Source: Candidatus Nitrosopumilus sp. | Lineage (GTDB): Archaea; Thermoproteota; Nitrososphaeria; Nitrososphaerales; Nitrosopumilaceae | Assembly (NCBI GenBank): GCA_029861085.1 | Contig: JAOUAE010000083.1 | Location: 1 to 5,924 of the forward strand | DNA: 5,924 nucleotides | Reading direction: 5' to 3' | Shown: piece by piece, positions 1 to 4,810 of the stretch | How positions within the stretch are numbered: position 1 is the stretch's first letter | How the letters are laid out: every line of letters begins with the position of its first letter | Position numbers and translations under genes: made by a program | Notes under the pieces: generated by a model | The model's input: only the letters and a program-made list of their open reading frames with translations | Database searches by the model: none | What the model was told of the DNA's origin: nothing

Positions 1-103
1 CTTCAATTTCTGTAGGACTCTGAGTAACCCAAGAAGGTGTACGAAGTATTGCTGGTCTGATAGAGTGTGATTTTCCATGTCTATGTGTGTGCATTCGTCC
101 CAT
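1..103 (-). CDS. rps15: 30S ribosomal protein S15 (uS15), 5' part only
   Basis: Reading the minus strand from the ATG at 103-101 gives a protein beginning MGRMHTHRHGKSHSIRP and continuing through ILRTPSWVTQSPTEIE to the window edge, 34 complete codons. This short basic start followed by a R-P...PSW segment is the N-terminus typical of archaeal S15 (S13e type), a small-subunit protein that binds 16S rRNA. The rest of the gene lies outside the window. A TATA-like TTTAATTC (minus strand, 125-132) sits about 25 bp upstream of the ATG, suggesting a leaderless or nearly leaderless transcript. The gene is divergent from the first candidate AMO subunit gene and shares a 124-bp intergenic region with it. 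The identification rests on recalled family sequence, not on an alignment. Confidence 0.85.
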   Translation of the reverse strand, partial: MGRMHTHRHGKSHSIRPAILRTPSWVTQSPTEIE

Positions 104-124
104 AATTTGCCTAATTATAGAACA

Positions 125-132
125 GAATTAAA
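125..132 (-). promoter_or_regulatory. TATA-like box of rps15
   Basis: The minus-strand sequence TTTAATTC is centred about 25 bp upstream of the rps15 ATG, the spacing expected for an archaeal TATA box of a leaderless gene. No transcription data are available to confirm it. Confidence 0.4.
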
Positions 133-140
133 CCTTACTT

Positions 141-152
141 ATACTGATCTCG
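141..152 (+). repeat. 12-nt repeat ATACTGATCTCG, copy 1
   Basis: This sequence occurs exactly twice in the window, here and at 607-618. Each copy is upstream of one of the two candidate AMO accessory-subunit genes (76 and 55 bp between repeat end and start codon). It contains a GATC site. Position and identity suggest a shared operator, but this is inference. Confidence 0.5.
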
Positions 153-187
153 CATATTGCATCAGAGTTTGGGGTTTAGAATAAAAG

Positions 188-195
188 TTAAATAA
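188..195 (+). promoter_or_regulatory. TATA-like box of the 111-aa AMO accessory gene
   Basis: TTAAATAA lies about 35 bp before the ATG at 228, which would place transcription start near 217 and leave a leader of roughly 10 nt. An AGGT at 217-220 could serve as a weak ribosome binding site, so this gene may be slightly less leaderless than its neighbours. Confidence 0.4.
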
Positions 196-227
196 GTCCC
201 CGGCTTCAAATCGAACAGGTAAACAAT

Positions 228-563
228 ATGAATACGAAAGTAATCTTAACAGCATCCTTAATCGCTGTAGTATTTACCACGGGTTACTATGCAGAAAATG
301 CAATTGCATTTGCACAATACATGGGTAACGTTGGTGACAGTGGTGAAACTGGTACATACACCCTAGAAGAAGCACTTGAACTTCAAAGACGAAGAATTGA
401 ATCAGCTGAAGCAAATCCATCTTCTGGTTCAGGAACTCCGTATCTTGATGCAGGTGGTGTAGTTGGTGCTACACTTATTGCGGCTGCCGTATTCGGTGGT
501 ATTGCAGGAGCTTTCTTCATTAGAGGAAGATCTGGTAAATACGCAGCAATGGGTAGAGGATAA
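228..563 (+). CDS. Candidate ammonia monooxygenase accessory subunit (AmoY or AmoZ)
   Basis: A 111-residue membrane protein. Residues 1-29 look like a signal peptide or N-terminal membrane segment, with a plausible cleavage site at AFA-Q (29/30). A polar outside segment (about 30-75) includes a helical stretch TLEEALELQRRRIESAEA. A Gly/Ala-rich transmembrane helix spans about 77-98, followed by a short basic tail RGRSGKYAAMGRG on the cytoplasmic side. I see no metal-ligand cluster. It is known that archaeal AMO contains two small archaea-specific subunits, AmoY and AmoZ, whose genes are linked to other amo genes in streamlined genomes. This gene and the next are small membrane proteins located 1.5-2 kb from amoB, which makes them the best candidates. 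I cannot tell from memory which name belongs to which. It has its own TATA-like box and T-rich 3' end. Confidence 0.65.
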   Translation: MNTKVILTASLIAVVFTTGYYAENAIAFAQYMGNVGDSGETGTYTLEEALELQRRRIESAEANPSSGSGTPYLDAGGVVGATLIAAAVFGGIAGAFFIRGRSGKYAAMGRG

Positions 564-572
564 GAAAACCTC

Positions 573-592
573 ACTTTTCTCTTATTTTATTA
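573..592 (+). terminator. T-rich 3' end of the 111-aa gene
   Basis: A pyrimidine-rich tract (ACTTTTCTCTTATTTTATTA) begins about 10 nt after the TAA stop. T-rich tracts without a strong hairpin are the usual intrinsic termination signal in archaea. It separates this gene from the next, which has its own promoter. Confidence 0.45.
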
Positions 593-606
593 TCGTCTCT
601 TAGTGG

Positions 607-618
607 ATACTGATCTCG
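607..618 (+). repeat. 12-nt repeat ATACTGATCTCG, copy 2
   Basis: Exact copy of 141-152, located 25 bp upstream of the TATA-like box of the 89-aa membrane protein gene. It includes GATC at 612-615 and continues as GTAC, resembling the GATCGTAC found upstream of amoX at 3455-3462. Confidence 0.5.
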
Positions 619-642
619 TACTTTCTGATAATAAAAGAAATG

Positions 643-649
643 TATATAT
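643..649 (+). promoter_or_regulatory. TATA box of the 89-aa AMO accessory gene
   Basis: TATATAT is centred 27 bp before the ATG at 673, so transcription would begin at or within a few nt of the start codon. No Shine-Dalgarno sequence is present, which fits leaderless translation. Confidence 0.55.
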
Positions 650-672
650 CGTACAAATAGAGCCAAAATAAT

Positions 673-942
673 ATGATTCCTATCGTAGGTACTTTCCTAA
701 GTATTCTGTCTTCACTTACAGGACAATTAGGACCAAACTATGATCCATTATTCTATGATGTAATGCTTTACATCTTCGGAACCATGATGTTTACAATATT
801 CCTTCTTGGAATTATCTCATTCTGGTTACGTGTACACGGTTGGGCTTACAAAGACAACCGTGAGAGATGGGTTGATGAATTAGATAGACACTTTGAAAGA
901 GAAGGTATCGGTCTTATTCCAGACAACGGCAAATATTGGTAA
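673..942 (+). CDS. Candidate ammonia monooxygenase accessory subunit (AmoY or AmoZ)
   Basis: An 89-residue protein. The N-terminus (1-19) is moderately hydrophobic and could lie in or on the membrane. A clear transmembrane helix spans about 27-52 (FYDVMLYIFGTMMFTIFLLG and onward to FWLRV). The C-terminal 35 residues are charged and amphipathic (about 60-78, YKDNRERWVDELDRHFEREG) and end in the aromatic DNGKYW. No catalytic motif is visible. The base composition resembles amoX and amoC. Together with the upstream 111-aa gene it matches the expected size and linkage of the archaea-specific AMO subunits AmoY and AmoZ; the exact name is unassigned. ATG at 673 is chosen because a TATA box sits 27 bp upstream. 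It is separated by 109 bp from the upstream gene and convergent with the minus-strand gene ending at 1044. Confidence 0.65.
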   Translation: MIPIVGTFLSILSSLTGQLGPNYDPLFYDVMLYIFGTMMFTIFLLGIISFWLRVHGWAYKDNRERWVDELDRHFEREGIGLIPDNGKYW

Positions 943-950
943 AATTACCA

Positions 951-975
951 CCTTTCATCTTTTCATTATTTTTAA
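951..975 (+). terminator. T-rich 3' end of the 89-aa gene
   Basis: CTTTCATCTTTTCATTATTT begins 10 nt after the TAA stop. It contains the CTTTTCATT core that recurs downstream of amoA and amoB, with a variant after amoX. The remaining 70 bp up to the convergent gene at 1044 are AT-rich and show nothing else that I can support. Confidence 0.5.
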
Positions 976-1043
976 TATCTCTCAGTGAAAACTGTAATAT
1001 TTTTTAGTTCTAAAATTTACAATTTTTCACAAAGTCTGCAATT

Positions 1044-1568
1044 CTACTTTTCTAGTTCTGGTAGGAAGTCTTTGTCTTTAGATGAATCGTAATCCTTTGA
1101 AGTGAAAACTGCTTTGTAGTGGTATTTGTCCTGTATTGGGGTTTTTAGACCATTATCTGACAATCTATCATTTACATAGATTTCTGTTTTTGATTCTTCC
1201 ATATCTCTAATTTTAAACTTGGAAATGTATAAGAAATGCCCTATTTCGAAATTGGGATTTTCTGTCCATTCTGCATACACTGTTCCATCATTTGAAAGTG
1301 TGTAAATGGCTCTTTGGCAATCTTCTGTAATTCCAATATTTGGCTGAACTTCGGCTTTCTGACCGTCCATAATCATTTCAAATGTAAATGATATTTTCCA
1401 ATTAGTATCCATATCATCAATACAAGCATTATGTGCCTGCTCACCTATCATGGGGTTTACTATTGAACTAGTAAGTAATACTGCGATACCGCCTATGATG
1501 GCACTTATCACAAGAAATTTTATTGTTTTACTTCTTTTGTATGGATCTCCCATTCCAGGATATTTCAT
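1044..1568 (-). CDS. Membrane-anchored extracytoplasmic protein, unknown function
   Basis: A 174-residue protein. A basic cytoplasmic start (residues 1-17) leads into one transmembrane segment (about 17-38, IKFLVISAIIGGIAVLLTSSIV), leaving residues 40-174 outside. The outer part has two cysteines (C49 and C84). Its order of elements (KISFTFEMIMDGQKAEV, then PNIGI, then C, then DGTVYAEW, then FEIGHFLYI, then EIYVND) resembles, from memory, an archaeal and bacterial extracytoplasmic domain with the pattern NIGI...C...HTHD.SG.IHVE...F.LG.FF. Here the expected histidines are replaced, so metal binding by that route is doubtful. C84 is kept. A CTTTAAA box about 26 bp upstream supports the ATG at 1568 and a leaderless transcript. 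It lies between the accessory subunit genes and amoB; no role in AMO can be inferred from sequence alone. Confidence 0.7.
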   Translation of the reverse strand: MKYPGMGDPYKRSKTIKFLVISAIIGGIAVLLTSSIVNPMIGEQAHNACIDDMDTNWKISFTFEMIMDGQKAEVQPNIGITEDCQRAIYTLSNDGTVYAEWTENPNFEIGHFLYISKFKIRDMEESKTEIYVNDRLSDNGLKTPIQDKYHYKAVFTSKDYDSSKDKDFLPELEK

Positions 1569-1590
1569 AGTGATGAATTTGGACAGATTC

Positions 1591-1597
1591 TTTAAAG
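1591..1597 (-). promoter_or_regulatory. TATA-like box of the 174-aa gene
   Basis: The minus-strand CTTTAAA is centred about 26 bp upstream of the ATG at 1568. It lies just past the 3' end of the preceding minus-strand gene (stop at 1607-1609), so the two genes probably have separate promoters despite the 38-bp gap. Confidence 0.4.
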
Positions 1598-1606
1598 TCT
1601 TTTCTC

Positions 1607-1921
1607 TTATTCATACATGATTTCAATTACATCACATTGATCTTGATGGTCTGCAAGAAAATATGTTATCTCATCCGAATCTATTTCAAGCCATTCTGAT
1701 TCTCCTTTGTATGGAAGATAGTCTTCTACAAACAAGTCTCCGGGACCTGTCATTCTAACTATGATTTTTTCATTTTTTGGTTTTATCTTAAAAGGTAATT
1801 TGAGTACTTTACCTCTTCTTTCATTTTGAATGTTGATTTTGTATTTGTCTGAATGAAAATCTATTTCACCAAAAAAATAACTTTGAAAAATATCTAATTT
1901 AGTAATGTTGAAACTTAGCAT
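1607..1921 (-). CDS. Small soluble hypothetical protein
   Basis: A 104-residue protein with no signal peptide or membrane segment. It is mixed polar and beta-rich in appearance: alternating hydrophobic stretches such as YKINIQNE, KVLKLPFKIK and EKIIVRMTGPGDLFVEDYL, then an acidic C-terminal third (SEWLEIDSDEITYFLADH and so on). It has a single cysteine at residue 96. I do not recognise the family. It is the only intact open frame on this strand here and lies head to tail with the genes on both sides on the same strand, which supports it being real. A TATA-like TTTTAACATTT (minus strand, about 1942-1952) lies 21-31 bp before the ATG at 1921. Confidence 0.6.
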   Translation of the reverse strand: MLSFNITKLDIFQSYFFGEIDFHSDKYKINIQNERRGKVLKLPFKIKPKNEKIIVRMTGPGDLFVEDYLPYKGESEWLEIDSDEITYFLADHQDQCDVIEIMYE

Positions 1922-1989
1922 CTTTTCATTATCTTTTTCTAAATGTTAAAACTTAGTTTGTCAAGCTTACGTGACCGTAGTTACAATCT

Positions 1990-2003
1990 ATAAAATGAAA
2001 AGG
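1990..2003 (-). terminator. T-rich 3' end of amoB
   Basis: On the minus strand this reads CCTTTTCATTTTAT, 14 nt after the amoB stop. The same 14 nt occur downstream of amoA on the opposite strand (4683-4696). A preceding TTTTT tract adds to the terminator signal. A small hairpin (TACG-TGAC-CGTA, 1968-1979) lies further downstream. Confidence 0.55.
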
Positions 2004-2017
2004 AAAAATTGGGTTGT

Positions 2018-2587
<570 letters not shown>

Positions 2588-2619
2588 AGTTATCCCTAAG
2601 ATTTGGAAACAAAACACAT

Positions 2620-2630
2620 CGTTATATGTT
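2620..2630 (-). promoter_or_regulatory. TATA box of amoB
   Basis: The minus-strand AACATATAAC is centred about 38 bp upstream of the amoB ATG at 2587, predicting a leader of about 10 nt. A TTAGGGAT lies just before the start codon and could act as a weak ribosome binding site. Confidence 0.5.
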
Positions 2631-2644
2631 TTACCTTAGTAGCG

Positions 2645-2656
2645 AGGATCGATCCT
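2645..2656. promoter_or_regulatory. 12-bp palindrome AGGATCGATCCT between amoB and amoC
   Basis: A perfect 12-bp palindrome made of two adjoining GATC sites. It lies 58-69 bp upstream of the amoB start and about 20 bp upstream of its TATA box, a typical activator position, and 184 bp upstream of amoC. It is a candidate binding site for a dimeric regulator. The palindrome is read directly; the regulatory role is inferred. Confidence 0.5.
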
Positions 2657-2746
2657 TTATTCTATGTTAATCATTCATGTTATACAACCAAATCGATAAA
2701 AAAATCATATAATTCTTATATTTTAAATTATCCTATATTGAATTTA

Positions 2747-2782
2747 TTTCAAGAATTTATATATATTTATAAATTTTTGAAA
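2747..2782. repeat. 15-bp inverted repeat upstream of amoC
   Basis: Arms TTTCAAGAATTTATA (2747-2761) and TATAAATTTTTGAAA (2768-2782) are complementary at 14 of 15 positions, with one G-T pair, around a 6-nt loop TATATT. It lies 58 bp upstream of amoC in very AT-rich DNA. It could be a regulator site, the stem of a small RNA, or a by-product of base composition. I see no gene in 2588-2839; apart from this element and the palindrome it holds the two divergent promoters. Confidence 0.45.
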
Positions 2783-2810
2783 AGAAATTTCACTTTTCTA
2801 AAACTATTAC

Positions 2811-2818
2811 TTTATATT
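2811..2818 (+). promoter_or_regulatory. TATA box of amoC
   Basis: TTTATATT is centred about 26 bp before the amoC ATG, which predicts a leaderless transcript. There is no Shine-Dalgarno sequence in the bases between. Confidence 0.55.
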
Positions 2819-2839
2819 CAGAAATCACATGATTAAAAC

Positions 2840-3403
2840 ATGGCACAGATGCCCGCATTAATCCCAAAAGAAGTTGAGATCCAGAGACTAAAGAAAATCT
2901 GGCTCATCGTTATTGCTATGGGTTCAGTTGCTGCATCAGTAGAAGTAGATAACTTCGTTGATGGTTCTTTGCATCAGACCTCTATTAGAGATAGTGCATT
3001 TACACCAGCTCACTGGTGGCTATACTCCCACTTCATTACATTACCAATTGGATGGGGAATGGCAGCAGTCTATGATAGAAAAGTTCCAGTTCTTAGAGGC
3101 CCAAATAATTCAATGAATACTGGCTTAAAGATGACCATTCTTGGTTACCTTGCAACCATGTTTACAATTGGAGTCAATGAGATGTGGCACTTTTGGTTTG
3201 TAGAAGAAATATTTGCAGTACCAAATCACTGGATGTTTAACATGGGAGTCGTAGTGGCTTTCATGGGCGCCTTGGCATACGTAGTTAGAGTATATGCTCG
3301 ACTCGTAGAACTAGGTGCAGAAACCCCTGGTGAGAATCCATACGTTGCAGAGATGTACAAGATGGCCCTAGAAGGCAAATTGTACAGCAGAGCAATTCCT
3401 TAG
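2840..3403 (+). CDS. amoC: Ammonia monooxygenase subunit C, archaeal type
   Basis: A 187-residue integral membrane protein of the usual archaeal AmoC length. Hydrophobic segments lie at about 20-36, 60-78, 98-117 and 132-150; the C-terminal 35 residues are polar. The stretch NEMWHFWFVEEIFAVPNHW (113-131) gives N113, H117 and H130, whose 4- and 13-residue spacing matches the Asp-His-His copper site (CuC) of PmoC, but with Asn where the bacterial enzyme has Asp. The adjacent E114 could substitute. AmoC acts with AmoA and AmoB to oxidise ammonia to hydroxylamine in the membrane. ATG at 2840 fits a TATA box 26 bp upstream. It is followed by amoX after 112 bp containing a terminator and a new promoter. 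Confidence 0.95.
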   Translation: MAQMPALIPKEVEIQRLKKIWLIVIAMGSVAASVEVDNFVDGSLHQTSIRDSAFTPAHWWLYSHFITLPIGWGMAAVYDRKVPVLRGPNNSMNTGLKMTILGYLATMFTIGVNEMWHFWFVEEIFAVPNHWMFNMGVVVAFMGALAYVVRVYARLVELGAETPGENPYVAEMYKMALEGKLYSRAIP

Positions 3404-3404
3404 A

Positions 3405-3446
3405 AAAAGTGCATTAGCACATTTTTTTCTTTTTTGTTATTTTTTA
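3405..3446 (+). terminator. Hairpin plus T tract after amoC
   Basis: A small stem GTGC-ATTA-GCAC (3409-3420) is followed by a run of seven T and a second T-rich stretch up to 3446. A run of five A before the stem can extend the pairing with the T tract past one bulged base. This looks like a combined hairpin and T-tract terminator and argues against simple amoC-amoX co-transcription. Confidence 0.6.
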
Positions 3447-3483
3447 CAGACGTAGATCGTACATATTATCAATTTAAGAAAGA

Positions 3484-3491
3484 CTTAAAAG
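3484..3491 (+). promoter_or_regulatory. TATA-like box of amoX
   Basis: CTTAAAAG is centred 28 bp before the amoX ATG at 3516. A GATCGTAC element (3455-3462) lies about 22 bp further upstream. Confidence 0.45.
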
Positions 3492-3515
3492 AATCTGAAT
3501 TAGAATAATTCCAGA

Positions 3516-3878
3516 ATGACTCTTCCTAAAGGATTTGGTTCTGGCGGCACTGGTGGATCATCAAGTGCTGACGTAGAACGAATGATTGGAAAACGCGTTG
3601 AAAACATGACCGGAATGATTACTATTTCATTCTGGGCAGCACTCATTGCAACTTTTGGCGGCACAGCAGCTGGATACTTCTATTATCCATGGGCATATCC
3701 AACTGCAAGTGGTCACTTTGCATTCATCGTACTCACAATCATTGAGACAATAGGTTACATCTTCTGTGTTAAAGTCATGGAAGAAGGTTCTAACAAAAAC
3801 AGTAACGGTATTATTGGCGCTAGTGTTGCTGGTGCAACTGTATTTGTACTGTTTGTATCACTATTCGTTGGTTGGTAA
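3516..3878 (+). CDS. amoX: Ammonia monooxygenase subunit X (archaea-specific)
   Basis: A 120-residue membrane protein. The N-terminal 25 residues are Gly/Ser-rich and cytoplasmic in appearance (GFGSGGTGGSSSADVERMIG). Three transmembrane helices are predicted at about 33-56, 67-86 and 97-119, and the chain ends at GW. The gene between amoC and amoA with this size is the conserved archaeal subunit AmoX, shown to be part of the AMO complex. No copper ligand motif is seen; a structural role is likely. The start is supported by a TATA-like box 28 bp upstream and by the absence of an in-frame alternative before the first helix other than internal Met codons. Confidence 0.9.
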   Translation: MTLPKGFGSGGTGGSSSADVERMIGKRVENMTGMITISFWAALIATFGGTAAGYFYYPWAYPTASGHFAFIVLTIIETIGYIFCVKVMEEGSNKNSNGIIGASVAGATVFVLFVSLFVGW

Positions 3879-3880
3879 CC

Positions 3881-3966
3881 TGAAGAAACCTCTTCAATAC
3901 ACTTCTTTTTCATTTTTGTTTAGAGTAATAACATCTGAACACATTTCTTTTTCATTTTTGTTCAGA
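3881..3966 (+). terminator. Hairpin and duplicated T-rich element after amoX
   Basis: A 6-bp hairpin TGAAGA-AACC-TCTTCA (3881-3896) begins just after the amoX stop. It is followed by two copies of the 18-nt TTCTTTTTCATTTTTGTT at 3903-3920 and 3945-3962, 42 bp apart, each preceded by ACAC and followed by a TTAGA or TCAGA. The arrangement suggests tandem termination signals that insulate amoX from amoA, the distal copy possibly arising by duplication. Confidence 0.6.
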
Positions 3967-3992
3967 ACAACGATCTTCATCACACCCTAAAA

Positions 3993-4001
3993 TTTTATAT
4001 A
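3993..4001 (+). promoter_or_regulatory. TATA box of amoA
   Basis: TTTTATATA is centred about 27 bp before the amoA ATG, predicting a transcript that starts at or within a few nt of the start codon. A GATC lies 18 bp upstream of it (3972-3975). Confidence 0.6.
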
Positions 4002-4023
4002 CAGACCATTTCTTTGACTTCAT

Positions 4024-4674
4024 ATGGTCTGGTTAAGACGATGTACACACTACTTATTCATAGTAGTTGTTGCAGTTAACTCAACTCTGTTAACAATTAA
4101 TGCAGGAGACTACATCTTCTACACTGACTGGGCTTGGACTTCGTACACGGTATTTTCAATATCGCAAACGTTAATGCTAATTGTAGGTGCATGTTATTAC
4201 TTGACATTTACTGGCGTTCCAGGCACAGCAACGTACTACGCTCTAATTATGACAGTATACACATGGATAGCAAAAGCCGCATGGTTTTCGTTAGGATATC
4301 CATATGACTTCATTGTGACTCCAGTTTGGTTACCATCAGCAATGCTGTTGGATTTGGTCTACTGGGCAACAAAGAAGAACAAGCACTCCTTGATACTGTT
4401 TGGCGGCGTACTGGTAGGAATGTCTTTACCATTGTTTAACATGGTAAACCTGATAACAGTAGCAGACCCACTAGAAACGGCATTCAAATATCCGAGACCA
4501 ACATTGCCACCATACATGACACCGATAGAACCCCAAGTTGGTAAGTTCTATAATAGCCCAGTAGCGCTCGGTGCAGGTGCAAGTGCAGTATTGGGATGTA
4601 CGTTTGCAGCATTAGGTTGTAAACTCAATACTTGGACATACAGATGGATGGCTGCTTGGTCAAAGTGGGACTAA
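4024..4674 (+). CDS. amoA: Ammonia monooxygenase subunit A, archaeal type
   Basis: A 216-residue integral membrane protein, exactly the standard archaeal AmoA length and with its typical start (MVWLRRCTHYLF) and end (TYRWMAAWSKWD). Hydrophobic helices lie at about 10-26, 43-62, 70-90, 97-115, 123-146 and 180-199. The protein carries conserved landmarks such as GDYIFYTDWAW (28-38), AKAAWFSLGYPYDF (83-96) and the Pro-rich outer loop PRPTLPPYMTPIEPQVG (157-173). It forms the membrane core with AmoC and is the standard marker gene of ammonia-oxidising archaea. It has its own TATA box and T-rich 3' end, so it is probably a single-gene transcript. Its GC content appears higher than that of the downstream methyltransferase. 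Confidence 0.97.
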   Translation: MVWLRRCTHYLFIVVVAVNSTLLTINAGDYIFYTDWAWTSYTVFSISQTLMLIVGACYYLTFTGVPGTATYYALIMTVYTWIAKAAWFSLGYPYDFIVTPVWLPSAMLLDLVYWATKKNKHSLILFGGVLVGMSLPLFNMVNLITVADPLETAFKYPRPTLPPYMTPIEPQVGKFYNSPVALGAGASAVLGCTFAALGCKLNTWTYRWMAAWSKWD

Positions 4675-4682
4675 TCCTCCAA

Positions 4683-4703
4683 CCTTTTCATTTTATTATT
4701 TTT
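4683..4703 (+). terminator. T-rich 3' end of amoA
   Basis: CCTTTTCATTTTATTATTTT starts 9 nt after the amoA stop. Its first 14 nt are identical to the element after amoB on the other strand. The remaining bases up to 4810 hold no gene that I can support; they contain AT-rich stretches that could be the promoter of the methyltransferase gene. Confidence 0.6.
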
Positions 4704-4810
4704 GCTTAGAGGATTCTCTAGATTTCAAAAAAATTTGATTAAAAAATATTGCACAGCTTGTGATCTTTTATTGTCTATTTTGACAATATGTAATTCCATG
4801 ATAATGATAT

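Noticed and set aside
984..1111. An 11-nt repeat AGTGAAAACTG at 984-994 and 1101-1111
   Set aside because: One copy is inside a coding region and the other in a convergent spacer; a match this short is expected by chance in AT-rich DNA.
1919..1932. A second copy of CATCTTTTCATTAT (also at 956-969)
   Set aside because: Here it covers the start codon of a minus-strand gene, so it does not act as a plus-strand 3' element; treated as coincidence.
2588..2617. A ten-codon upstream extension of amoB beginning at 2617
   Set aside because: It would put extra residues before the basic signal-peptide start, and its ATG lies close to the TATA-like box, so it would not be transcribed from that promoter. 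MVEKRIF at 2587 gives the usual archaeal AmoB length.
2603..2836. A 77-codon open frame in the amoB-amoC intergenic region
   Set aside because: It overlaps the amoB promoter and is rich in Ile, Tyr, Lys and Phe codons expected from AT-rich non-coding DNA. I see no promoter of its own and no recognisable protein pattern.
3766..3990. Open frame overlapping the end of amoX
   Set aside because: It is out of frame within amoX and continues through the duplicated T-rich terminator, giving low-complexity Phe/Ser-rich sequence.
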